A stretch of DNA of 64,000 nucleotides from Urophycis tenuis (lineage: Eukaryota; Chordata; Actinopteri; Gadiformes; Phycidae), in contig JAXIVH010000002.1 of assembly GCA_036785325.1 (NCBI GenBank), positions 7,249,761 to 7,313,760 of the forward strand, given 5' to 3'. The translations under genes and the position numbers were made by a program. Position 1 is the stretch's first letter. Every line of letters begins with the position of its first letter. Positions 19,425 through 49,103 of this stretch are shown one piece after another. A model generated the notes under the pieces. The model searched no databases, was not told the origin of the DNA, and was given only the letters and a program-made list of their open reading frames with translations.

Positions 19425-22400
19425 TCATCCTTGCTCTGCATCCTCTTTCCTCTTGATCGTCTCACGGATCCAGCCCAGGTAATTCCCCACCAGAGTATAA
19501 TAACCTTTTAACTGTCCCGGTCTGCGGTCCTTACAGTTAGCTCCCCATGAGACGATGCCCTCAATGCGGTACGGCGCTCGGTCAGCATCGCCCCCCTCGC
19601 CCAACCTCGGCACAAAGAATGGCCCCCCGCTATCCCGGCTGCAGCTGTCCGTGCCCTCGCCTCCGGCACAGAACATGTTGCCAGTGAACACCATGGGCGT
19701 GTTCCCCAAAGTAGGGGTGTTCCTGCAGCGAGCAGTGGAGTACACTGAAATGGGAGCATGCCTCAGCACTTGACTTATGCTTCTGTTCTCCGTCATCCCC
19801 CAGCCCGCCACGGAGCCCAGCAGGCCCTCCTCGAGGGGCCCGCCGGTCTCGGGCAGACAAATGGGACGCAGGTTGGGCCCCAACGGGGCCCGGGAGGCCA
19901 GCCGGATCAGGGCGATGTCGTAGTCGAAGTTGGAGCGGACCCTGTTGACGACGTTCCTCTGGAAGCGGGGATGAACGAAGATCTCGTTGTCCCCCAGCAA
20001 GTAAGCGGGCGGCAGCGCCGGGTTTCTGCGTGCGTTGGTCTGCGCCAGGTTGAACACGCCGCCGTACAGCTGCACGTCGGCGTTGTTGTCCACCACGTGG
20101 GCCGCCGTCAGGGCCCAGCGGTCCCCGATCAGCGAGGCCCCGCCCACCATGCGGCCCGTGATGTAAAGCTGCCACGGTATTTCCCCAGCGCTGGCCCGTT
20201 TACCGCCCAGAATCCTCTCGGTACTCAAGACTTCATTTGACGTCTGTCCACACACTGAAAGACACATATATATAAATATACATTTAATATATGATAAATA
20301 ATACATCAGATACAATATACAAATATAAAAAATATCACATAGAATAGATACAGATGATCTATAATAATATAATAATAGATTAGATAATATCAAACGTTGT
20401 GAATGGTTATTTGAGTCATACCCGCGGTGCATCGTGGCAGTGTCTTGCTCCCGTCCTGTGATACCCACGCGCCATTTTCATCACATGTGTACGTGTCTGG
20501 GGGGGGGGGGGGGGACAGAAAAACTATTGGTAGGCTCTCGTGTCCATCAGAGGACATGCGGTGCCTGTTGGACGCCTGGGTGCTTGCTATGTTTGGTCAT
20601 TGATCACGTGTGGTGATTGATTTTCACTGAACATTGCCCGCCGTGTGTGTGTGTGTGCTGCTCACCATGGCCTTCCAGTATGTAGTATGTGGAGCTACAC
20701 TCAAATTGAATCTGATCGCCAAATGACGTGCTTGCATAATCCTGGTCGGCGAGCCGAAGGACATCCTCAGCACGGAGATCCGGGAGATCACAGGTCAGAA
20801 CTGCAGGGGGGCGGGGCAACGCAAAACTCATTCTCAATCTCACTCAATGAATTCATTGTGGATAAATAACATGCGAAAGAGCTTGCGATGGTGAAGTGCG
20901 GTTTCGCTCACGGTCACAGGTGTGTACCGGGCTCCACATGCCCGTTTTCTGGCACGTCGTCACATAGTGCGGAAGAGATTCCTGAGACTTGAAACATGGA
21001 AACAGATCAGGATTAGGCTCACGCTGTAGGGTTCAGGTCTATGCACCGTGGTGTGCATTGCAACACATGTTTGTCTTCATGGGGACATGCGCACAGCATT
21101 TAGTCTCTGCCTTACTCACTGTGGTGGCTTGGTGACCTACGTCACATGTTACAGTCACTCTGTCGCCATAGTGATACTCCTTCCGCTTGGGGGCGGACAA
21201 AGATTTTGGGGTGACCGATCCTATACAGGTTTGGCCTGCAAATGAACAATGAAAGCATATTTCAATATGTTCCATCCTGGTTATTCAGTGTATTCAATAA
21301 GTACATAAACCAACAACATGATGTCTCATTTGGGGGGAGTTTGCCGTCATACCCTTGGTCCTGTAGAAGAGAGTGAACCCATTGTTGGAGCCATAGTTGT
21401 CTGAGTTGAAGTGGATGACGATGTGATGTGAGTGCGTGAGTAAGGGACTGGGAGGCGCCACTCCTCCGCAGAAGGGCCCGAGCATCCCAACGCGAGTCTC
21501 AACCTGCAGGCAAGAAATAAGAGAAACCAACTGAAAATCTGCTGAACCGGACTGGTGTGTCCACGCTGTAACCCAGGCTGACCATAGGGAGGTTCGGGAG
21601 AATTCCCGAACGGCCGGTCTGTTCCAGGCCGGCCGGTGGTCATAGCTTTTTATTTATTTATATATTTAATGTAAAATCCAGCCGCGATTGACCGCTGCAG
21701 CCTGCCCTCAGGTAGCAGAGTGGAACGTCAGACTGGGTCACTCTAATATTTTGCATATTGGGGGGGGGGGGGGGGGGGGGTGGGGGGGGGGGGTGGAGGG
21801 TACGAGTGGCCCCCGCCCTCTCAATTTGAGCTGATCCTTGGTTGTTTTCCTGTTAAAAAAAAAAGCAAGGAAGGAAGAGGAGCTGGATAGTGACCATGGT
21901 GAAAAGAAAAAAGCCAGAAAGAGAGATGGGTGGAGCAGAGAAAGTTAGGATAAAAAAGAAAAGGATGTTAATACAGGATGCAGCCAGTAACATTATGATT
22001 TTGTAAGAATTTTGAAAGAACACGTCTAAAAAGAAAAAGAAAAGAAAAGCCATCAGTCAGTCTTCAAACACACCAGACTGCATTAACAAAATCATTAAAC
22101 CATTATCAAGCCTAGTTTAATTAAAGACATTCCCTATTCGAAATCGCCATCTTTAATCACTGTTTTCCCGCGTATCGCCATCTCAAACCACTGTTTCCTT
22201 AAATGCAGTCTGACCACGATCGAATCTCTTAGTCAACCTCAAAAATGATTATCTTTGTAGATTTCATATTGTGGCGAGCTAAAGCAGGCTCAGCGCAGAG
22301 AGATGGACTCTAATTTTACAAGTCGCTCTATTAAGACACGGTCACAAGCAGACTTATCACACCGTTATGAACAGAGTGGTAGGGTCATCACAAGATACCA

Positions 22401-25400
22401 CAGTCAGTTGAGCAATGCTCCCTGACTCATCCCAAAAACAACAGTCAACACAGTGAACGTAATGAAACAGTGAAATGCAAGGAACCCAACATGTCCTGAA
22501 CAATTGCCTCCAAACCCTATCTAATAGCAATAACATGTAATGACACAGAATGCCAGAATGTCGTAATGCATTCTGGGAAACACTCCCCCAACATGTTACA
22601 ATATGTACGATTTCCTCAAGCAAGTACAACAACTTGAACCGATAATACAAGAAAACACAAAAGCATTAATTAACCTAATTTACGCAAAATAGAAACAACA
22701 TTTAATTTGATTTGACTGAGACTGACTTTGACTGTAATTGCACAGTAGTAAAAACTGTGCAATTTGTGTTTATCACATACTCTCCAAATACAACCTACTG
22801 ACTCATGCCTATCATGTCATTGGACTGGGCTATAAGTTCCTGCTGACACTGTCTTTCAGTCAAGTGGCCTGTGAGAGAACTTTCTCTACACTCAAGTTTG
22901 TGAAGAACAGACTGAGGAGCACACTGACACAGGAGCATCTTGAGGCATTTATGCTAATGTCAACAGAGAAAGAGACCCTGATGACTTTAGACAATGATGC
23001 AGTCATAGACAGAGTTGCAGAGAGCAGTGTATTGCTCAAACGCTTGCTGATGAAGTAAGTTGCAGAAGGTTAACATCAAAACAGGTCAGAAAGGTCCTCA
23101 CACCGTTTAGATGATAAGGAGAGGAGCAAAAGGAGGCAGAGAAGGTGACGCAGGAGGAGGAAGAAGAGTAATAGGAGTAATAGGAAGAAATGGAGGAAGA
23201 AGAAGTGGAGGAGAAGGAGGAAGAAGAGTAATAGGAGTAATAGGAAGAAATGGAGGAAGAAGAAGTGGAGGAGAAGGAGGAAGAAGATGAAGAGGAAGGG
23301 AAGGAGGAGGAGAAGAGGGAGGGATAGAAAGAGGAGAAAAGGAGGAGCAGCAGCAGTTTGTATATACAGTAGGTTGAACAAATACCTTTTCCCTCACACA
23401 CACACACACAGTAGTTTTGTTTGTTGAAAATAAAGTATTTGTGTTTAAATTAAATTACGGTTTTACTTGTGTCCTTCATGCGATCGGATAAAAGGCCTCT
23501 CCAAACCAAGCTCCCGGGCTGAATTTCAACCCCAGCCCACCCCTGCTGTAACCGCAGTCACCCTTTGTCAACCCAAAGGCATTGACTCAATCATTATTAT
23601 GTGGACCGCTTTTGCTATTTATTGAATGTGTATTTCATTGTCTTATTGATCAAAACCTTTCATAAATGTTTTCATCCAATGGAAAGCAGTTTATAAAACA
23701 CTGCATTTCCACTTAATTATTCTTTTTTTCATTATCGTGTTTCTTTTTTATTAGGCCATGGGCCACATACCCCTGTGCAACCCTGATCTATGGGGACCCC
23801 TTCTGGGTGGTTTGAAAACAAACAGAGGCAGGTTTGGGGGGTAGGCCTACGGTCAGTGAGTCCCTGCAGTCCCCATCAGGGCCCTGCTCCACGTCGAAGG
23901 CAGCAGAGAACTCCAGCTCCAGCTGGAGGTGGGGCTCCACGGACAGGGTGTACCTGCAGCGGGAGTTCTCCGGGTACGGACGGAGCGGACTGGAGATCCG
24001 GCCCTTCATGGACCCCGACAGATCCATGCTGCACCTCACTGCGGTGGACAGAGGAGGTGGAGGAGGTGGAGGAGGAGGAGGAGGTGGTGGAGGAGAAGGA
24101 GGTGGAGTGGGAGGAGGAGGAGGAGGAGGAGGAGGAGAAGGTGGAGGAGAAGGAGGAGGAGGAGGTGGAGTGGGAGGAGGCAATGGCAGCAGGGTTACCA
24201 TCATTTACCACAAACTACAACATAAACAAAACCATGTGTACATAAATAAAAGCTTGTTTGTGTGTGCGGGTCATTTGTTCATCATGGGGATCGCAGCTAT
24301 TTTCATTACCTCTTTTAATGGATTCATCACCCATCGTATGTGTTCTCCTTCCTTCCCTCGCTCCTCTTAAGTTTCACTACTTCTTTTGATTAACCTTTAA
24401 ACTTCCAGACTGATTTATGGGAATTTCCACCTCAACGCTGTGTCTGAATGTATCAGCTGATTACCCAGTCGGGGTGAGAGGCTGACTGGTTGTAATAAAC
24501 AGGGTCCTGAGAAAAGCCAGAATCGCTGACAGCTTGAAGAAAGTTGTAGTCCCTTGTTCCTCTACCGCCCCTGTCTTTTATGGTACTGTCCTATTTATGG
24601 TATTAGTGTTGCTGGTGCAGTCTAATTTCCCTGTTAAGGAACCGTACAGACATCTTGAACTTGAACTCAATACAAAACCATTCAAAGAAACATTAAAGAC
24701 ACATGAACGAGAACCAAAACAACATAGATACAATCATGTATAATGAAATGACGATGATATCCTTCCACTGACCCTGGCCCGGTTGTCAAGGTAGACGCCT
24801 ATCACATTCACAGACCTGCCAACCTTGCGCCCCCCCCCCCCCCCCCCCCCCGCGCGCGCACCCAACAGATACCTAACAGTGAGGTGTCTCACTGGTGGGT
24901 GGGCAGCGGTGGAGCGTACAATGGCGGTGGGCTGTCTGGTGCGTGCGGGGGGGGTCTGCATTCACAGCCCACACCAGCCTCCCAACATTGGAACCCCGCA
25001 TCCCCTGGTCACCGTTACCAGAGGCTTACCGGTGCATGTGTGAAGGTCCTCGTCCAGAACGTAACCATTGCGACAGGAACAGTAGTAACCTCCGATGAAG
25101 TTGTGACAGAAGTGGCTACACGCCTGGTTTGAGGGATCCTCACATTCATCGAAATCTGGATGGGAGGGGGGGGGTGAGGTTACAAAGGACAACTAAATGT
25201 GCTAACGTTAGCTAATGTTTTTCAGAGCCAACATTAATCAAACTGGAGCTGAAATTGTTAACTATTATGTAGCAGGATATAAACTCAACAAGGTAAATAA
25301 ATATGTCCACTAAACAGGTTTAACTGTTTATGAAGGCTCTTAAGATTCTGTATCCAATAGGAGGCGTTCTGCTTGATAAAGGCATAGCACACCCGACACA

Positions 25401-27908
25401 TGACCATGTGGGGCCTTTGTGATGTCAGCGGTCTGCGTACCTTGGACTTTGTAAAACCCACGGAAGCCGGTGTGCCTCTCTGGGTTGGAGAAGTCAGACC
25501 GGAAGTTCAGGGAGAGGCAGCCGCTGGGCAGCGACTGGAGCAGAGGGTTCACACTGGACTGCAGCTCTTCAAAGGTCTTCCTGCCACAGAGACTGACGAT
25601 CTTCTGTCCACCTGAATAGATCTGGACGGAGGACATTCACGTTTACATTTAGCAGGCACTTTTGTCCAAAGCGACTTACAATCAGTACATTTGTGGACAG
25701 TTGGGAGGTGGGGATCGAATCGCCAACCCTCCGGTTCGTGGATGACCCGCTCTACCCACTGGGCTGTACCGCCCCAGCTGTCGATGATACGTCGATTCTG
25801 ACCGTACACAAAGCGCCTGCATTATCAAGTGCGCAGCATAACACAGTGTCATTCTGGACATGGGATGTGTCATCAACAGCCGCCATTTTTAGCAACAGTA
25901 TTAAATGAGTGGCTCATAACGTATAAAAGAATGTATTATTATCATCATAGTTTTCAATATTTTTAACTCAAAAATCACATTGATGAAACGATTATAATGC
26001 AAGACATTCTTTACAGTTTATTATTAAATGTCACACCAAACCATCTGGTGTTCGCCATTCTTTTTATCATTCATGCTTATGATTCTAAGACATTTACATT
26101 TACATTTAGGGCATTTAGCAGACGCTTTTATCCAAAGCGACTTACAAAGAGTAGATTTGCTAATACAGTATGTGAGAAAGTGAACACCTCCCTTCTCACT
26201 GTTTGTCACCAAACACATGGACTGATTGTTTTACTGAATGTTATTGTATTGTACTCCAGCTGCAGTAGGGGGCAATATTTTGTTCCATTCAGGACAGAGG
26301 ACACATGGGATAGCCCAGGGGGGCATTGGGTGTAAACAGCTGTTTTTGTATATATTTAGATGTTGTGTAAAGTGTGTATATATATTGGGTGATATGTTAG
26401 TTGGTGAAATGTGAATATTGTGTTTTCTTACAAGGTTTATTTTCCATTTAGGAATGTTCTGTTTGTAGCCTTGCCATGTGGTGTCCACCCATTAGTGGTA
26501 TGGCCCAACTGGCCGTGATTGGTGTATGGCCTAACTGGCCTTGATTGGTCCAATTGGGACTGATTCATTCCCTTATTTAAAGGGTGCCTCATTCTGTGTT
26601 GGGGTTAACTGAGGGTAGGTGCTGGGTTGATGTGAGGCCAGTACCCAGTATGCTATGCTATGCTATGCTAAGCTTACCTATGCTATGCTACCTCGTGCTA
26701 AGCTAATTCCTGCTAAGCTAAGCGGCTAAGAGGCTAAAACGGCTAGTTTTGGAAACCATTGTTATTATTTTGGATTCTGGATTTATGTTTGTTTTGTTAT
26801 TTTGCTAGTTGTGGTGAAGAAAATATAGCCCCACTACTTTTCAACGGCATTGCCACCCCTCGTGTTTGTCCACACGGTCCAGGCCAGTGAGTCCACATCC
26901 CAATACGTGGGGTGACCAAGTCGGCCCCTCACACAGTAAGAGAGAGTCACCAGAACAAGTTTCAAGCATTTCAAGCAATTGCAAGGTTAACCATTGCTGG
27001 TATACAACATCTCTGAATCTCTGAGAAAATGAACAACCTTGCAGTTGACACATCCGATGTCCTAAATGATTGGCCAGCAGTATAATATCACAATTGTGCA
27101 AGCTGCTTCCTCTTGAGCGCCAGGCTGTTCCCTATATGGAGATCAAAACTGCTTCCACATACGCAGTGTTCCCGATACGTGTGGATTCAAACAGCTTCCT
27201 CATGAGCAGATCTCTCTATACATGGACGCAAAATGACACGGAGGGAGGCCTTATGAAGGAAGCCTCACGCAGGGCAGCTCATTGGGATTGAGGAAGAGGG
27301 GGACGAGCTGGAGGTGAATGATATGCAGCAACTTGCAAACAATATAGTCAGATGTTATATTCCACATCATTAACTTCCAGGAGTTTGTGAAATTTCACTG
27401 CCAATGTTCGAGCTTCTGCATTTTTATACTTGTAAATCATACAAATATTAATTAACATTTTGAGAAGGACATGGTGAATTACTTTAGGAAAGTATTCCCA
27501 ATGTTCATTGTATGTACAATAATTGTCATGTTACACGAAATGAAAACTTAAGGGCACAAATACACAATATTGTGCATTTCAAACGATCAAATCCGTGCGT
27601 CCGTTGCCTGCTCAACATGACTTTTTGACTTCTTGACTTTTCATCCTCATGAATGTAGTTAAAACAACAGGCTTGTTCAGGCTTGAACGTAAACCCCCCG
27701 CATACATTAGAAACTAAATGTATGAGCACGCTGTTACTGACCTCCAGGGCATCGTTCTCACAGTCGTGGCTGTCCTCCAGGTCCAGGTGGGTGAGGCTGA
27801 GGACGAGATGGTGGGCTTTCGGGGCGCACCTGGTCCACTTCTGCTGGGAGAAGGGCCGGTAGCCGTGGGGGTAGCCGGGGGAGTTGACCCAGCCTGACAG
27901 ATGGTGGC
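19425..27908 (-). CDS. c1s: Complement C1s-like serine protease
   Basis: Ten minus-strand exons keep frame (about 679 residues): 27742-27908, 25441-25621, 25030-25155, 23851-24038, 21353-21503, 21120-21235, 20912 to ~20987, 20666-20800, 20422-20496, 19425-20254. Order: CUB1 (HLDLEDSHDCENDALE; SDFSNPERHTGFRGFY), Ca-binding EGF (DFDECED ... CHNFIGGYYCSC), CUB2 (SPLRPYPENSRCRY), CCP1, CCP2, then the S1 protease in a single exon, as is usual for C1r/C1s/MASP-2. The activation site is ER|ILGG; catalytic residues lie in TAAHVV, DYDIALI and SRDSGGP, and Asp189 is present. C1s cleaves C4 and C2. Odd: the residue before Asp194 is Arg instead of the near-invariant Gly193. The signal-peptide exon was not found. 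It lies upstream of and in tandem with C1R. Confidence 0.82.
21574..23545 (+). mobile_element. hAT DNA transposon with perfect 8-bp target duplication
   Basis: The element runs from CAGGCTGACCATAGGG to AGCCCACCCCTG and is flanked on both sides by CTGTAACC (21566-21573 and 23546-23553). It lies in the C1S intron between the two CUB2 exons. Near its right end, 22855-23058 encodes a hAT C-terminal dimerisation domain: VACERTFSTLKFVKNRLRST, then LTQEHLEAFML, ending ...LLKRLLMK and a stop. The N-terminal part of the transposase is missing. It contains a long poly-G tract near 21760-21792 and a perfect 60-bp tandem duplication at 23161-23280. Confidence 0.75.
23161..23280. repeat. Perfect 60-bp tandem duplication
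   Basis: Positions 23161-23220 and 23221-23280 are identical, in a purine-rich GGAGGAAGA context within the hAT element. It yields long artificial Ser/Leu-rich frames on the minus strand. Confidence 0.9.
25636..25770 (-). mobile_element. tRNA-derived SINE with L2-like tail
   Basis: On the minus strand: GGGGCGGTACAGCCCAGTGG, GTAGAGCGGGTC, then GCGATTCGATCCCCACCTCC (B-box-like GATTCGATCC), followed by TGTAAGTCGCTTTGGACAAA and GTGCCTGCTAAATGTAAACG. The L2-like 3' tail implies mobilisation by L2 machinery. A second member lies at 30668-30803 on the plus strand. The element ends about 15 bp before the C1S CUB1b acceptor at 25621. Confidence 0.75.
26093..27035 (-). mobile_element. L2 tail split by a possible solo LTR
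   Basis: On the minus strand, 27035-26937 matches the L2 3' region (CAGAGATGTTGTATACCAGC ... GCTTGAAACTTGTTCTGGTG), and the remainder (GTAAGTCGCTTTGGATAAAA, GCGTCTGCTAAATGCCC) resumes at 26165-26093. The ~680 bp between starts TGTGAGGGGCCGACTTGGTC and contains an AATAAA and a TTTAAATA on the same strand, which fits a solo LTR. Its exact end and target duplication could not be fixed, so the LTR part is tentative. Confidence 0.45.
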
Positions 27909-27913
27909 CTGCA

Positions 27914-29000
27914 CTGCAGGAGGCCAGTAGGACGAGACAGAGACTGGTAGGGTGGGGGGTGGGGGGTGGGGGGTGGGCACAGAAAGGAACAGAAGAGTAA
28001 ACAGACAGATGTTGTGAGGAATATATCAACGTTGAACAGACCGGCGGTAATCAACCTAACACATGACCAGAGAAAGTGTTTGTCCCATCTAAGCATGTCA
28101 TCCACCAAGACCTTAACTTAGCTCTTACTTTTTTGAGTGGTCCCTCTGGCTACCCGATGTGAAGAGCACTATGCTGGAATACTAATACATACTTAAGTGT
28201 TAATAATTGAACCCACCTTAATCTCAACATGGTGATTCCAATCGATAGCACACTCACCCTTCACTGTTTTAGAATGTCGAACTTCCCTTCAGGGGAAGAC
28301 AAGGGAAGTTATTTTTGTTTCGTTTTATTATATAATGTCAGCATTTTATGAATTCCGTTCGTCAGTTTTTTGTACCCTTGTGTTATGATGAATGCGTGAA
28401 ATGACAAGAAGACTGTTGGACAGTTGAAATAAGGCGTTTTACTATGAACTATACACCTGTATAACTGACGGGAAACTGTGTAAAAGCGAAAGGAGGGTCT
28501 TGGGCAGGAAGGGGGCCTGGCAGGCAGAGGAAGAGTCTCATTGTTCTGGTTTCTGTTTTTGTGCGCAGCAGGACCCCCAAGGACCACGCTTCTGTTGGCA
28601 TGCAGGCCCAAAGACCTCCCCTCTTCCCAAAAAGCAGATGGAAAAAATAGCTGGTAAGAGAGAGAGACCGAGATTGAGAGAGGGAGAGAGACAATGAGTG
28701 TCTCACACACACACACACAAACACACACACACAGACACAGTGCGATGGTGGGGGGGGGGGGGGGGGGGGGGGCGTGGCTGGCGGGCGACAGAATTTCCAC
28801 TGTACTGAAACAGAAAATGCGAGAGAGCTACCATGAGGTACAAGTCATATGCCAGTAATACAAGTGACTCATGATACCATGAAAACAGGGGACGATCAGT
28901 TGACCGTACAGAGATCTGGAACATATCTTACCAAAGAGAGGAGGACAACAGGAGGGAGAGAATCTGGAGTTTGACAGAGATCAACACTAAGATACTACAG
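27914..29000. other. C1S / TNF-receptor divergent intergenic region
   Basis: C1S (minus) and the TNF receptor (plus) are divergent, so both promoters and both signal-peptide exons should lie in or near this ~1.1 kb. No convincing hydrophobic ATG exon was recognised. A poly-G run lies at 28750-28772 and short AC/GT runs near 28705-28740. Confidence 0.5.
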
Positions 29001-33588
<4,588 letters not shown>

Positions 33589-34659
33589 CAAGCTGTAGGC
33601 TACATAGACAATACAAATGGGTGAGTAAATTAAAACAGACACAAGGCTAAGGAATCACCTGCAGCACTGCATGGAGGAGACCTCGTCATTTCTTAAGAAA
33701 ATTACGCAGGCATGGAATATCTACAGCCTGGATGAATTAAATGTGGCCACGCACGGCAGGAAGAGCACGTGTTTATCTGCTGCCCCCTTCAGGGCGTCTA
33801 TTGTAATGGCAAGTCGAGTCCCACGAAATGGCATTGCAGGAAAGCTTTGCAATATTTCCTGACATCATCCATGGTGATAGTGAAGTAGCAATCGGCTACT
33901 TAGCTCCTACATCTCTTGAATAGTATTTGCGCACAATGTGTGCCCCTGCTTGATTATTTATTGAATGCAATGGCCACCAAACCTCTTTTAAGATATTGCA
34001 TATAATGTTAACCATTGCAACGGTCAGCTATTTAAATGAAAATGACACATTTAATGTAAATGTTTAGTACAAGAACAGGATTATGGATTATGTTTGGAAT
34101 CATAAACTGTTGAGGTGAACGCTGAGAATAACAACTGTATCAACATAATACGGGCACAATACATTACCCTACAATAAATTCAACAAATCATGCAGTATGG
34201 CAACACTCAATAATTTTAAACACATTATCATTGAATTCAAAGCCACCAGCAACATATTATAACAATTACTGTTTGTCCTTCCCCGTTGGATCTGTGATCT
34301 GAAAATCACATTGTCTAGTTTTTTTGTAAGGCAAACTTTAGATATTTTTTATAAACAATAAAAAAAATTACATTTACTCTTCTCTGTAGTAATTTCTCTT
34401 GTTAGTCCATTGCTACTGTTAACTGTGTTTTCAGTAAAAACACATTGGGACACAACTATTCAACAACAAGATATGCAACAGGGGCACTAATGCAAACTCA
34501 TTTAAAGTATTTGATTGAATCCATCAAAAACGATTTTAAACGTTTGATATTAGCGATTAAAAAAAAACAGTCACTTCAGTATACCGAGTACCAGGTTAAA
34601 GAAGTGTATAGGAGTCATGTAAATGAATGCTTGGAACGTGGCCCACCCTGTGGGATGCT
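33589..34659. other. TNF-receptor / RBP convergent 3' region
   Basis: AT-rich, no supported exon. The TNF receptor (plus) and the RBP gene (minus) converge here. Candidate plus-strand AATAAA signals lie near 34173 and 34354. Confidence 0.5.
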
Positions 34660-36576
<1,917 letters not shown>

Positions 36577-37299
36577 TGTTCTGACTACCGTCGAAGAAAG
36601 TGAAACGAATCTCAGTGCACAGTCACAGTAGGGGTGCTTTCCTCTGCCTCTCCGGTCTCTATTGTGTTGCTATTTCCCGCAAGTCAACTAACACATTGTT
36701 TGATATCAAATTCCCGTCTGCAACTATCGAGCAACGCCTGATGTGTATAATCCGCTGTCTTTCTTTTTTTTATTTTCTATCTTGCGAAATGCAAACTACG
36801 AAAATAAGACAAGAGATCTCAATCTATTCAACCCTCCTTGTCTGGAAATTGTAACGGTAATCATGCAATCTGGACGTCAGCTACTCTCACTAAGAGTCCT
36901 AGCCGTCAAGCCCCTAAAGGAGAATACTGTGAGACCACATGTGAGGAAGGAGGGGCCGACTTCGAAGCGAAGAGATCATGCATCTTTCTCCAAATGTGAG
37001 CTTTTACTTAAAAGGGGCGGTGCTTGGGATGGCCAACATGTGTCCTGCTGGTGTCCTGTAGCCTACTGTTAAAAGTCTGCGTTGCAGTATTGATTCTTTG
37101 CTTTCGATTCGAATAAAGACAAACACACACACACACGCACGTTATTGTCAACAGATTTATGCATCATTAGTCCATCCTATACATTTCAAACATTTTCAAC
37201 AAGCGTCACTATGCGTTGTTTTTAAACTCTTATTCAACTTATCAAAAACAAAAACAGCCATAAAAGATTGGGTATCAACATAAAAATATAATGACATCA
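36577..37299. other. RBP promoter side / PTPN6 3' flank
   Basis: About 720 bp with no supported exon. It must hold the RBP promoter and the PTPN6 transcript end. Confidence 0.5.
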
Positions 37300-37305
37300 T
37301 TTATT
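37300..37305 (-). terminator. PTPN6 polyadenylation signal
   Basis: TTTATT (AATAAA on the minus strand) only 33 bp past the PTPN6 stop codon at 37338-37340, implying a very short 3'-UTR if used. Confidence 0.5.
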
Positions 37306-37337
37306 GAAATGTGTTCCCATCTCAAACGTCCTCCTTT

Positions 37338-49103
<11,766 letters not shown>

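Noticed and set aside
23788..24211. Proline- or glycine-rich frames around 24050-24190
   Set aside because: Produced by the GGA-rich tract that acts as pyrimidine tract for the C1S CUB2 exon; only 23851-24038 (minus) is coding.
27070..27291. 73-codon plus-strand frame
   Set aside because: No recognisable domain, no phase-compatible neighbours, intronic and antisense to C1S.
28449..28800. Possible C1S first exon (MEILSPASHAPPPP)
   Set aside because: The ATG is followed by proline from a poly-G tract, not a hydrophobic signal peptide, and no donor of the needed phase is seen.
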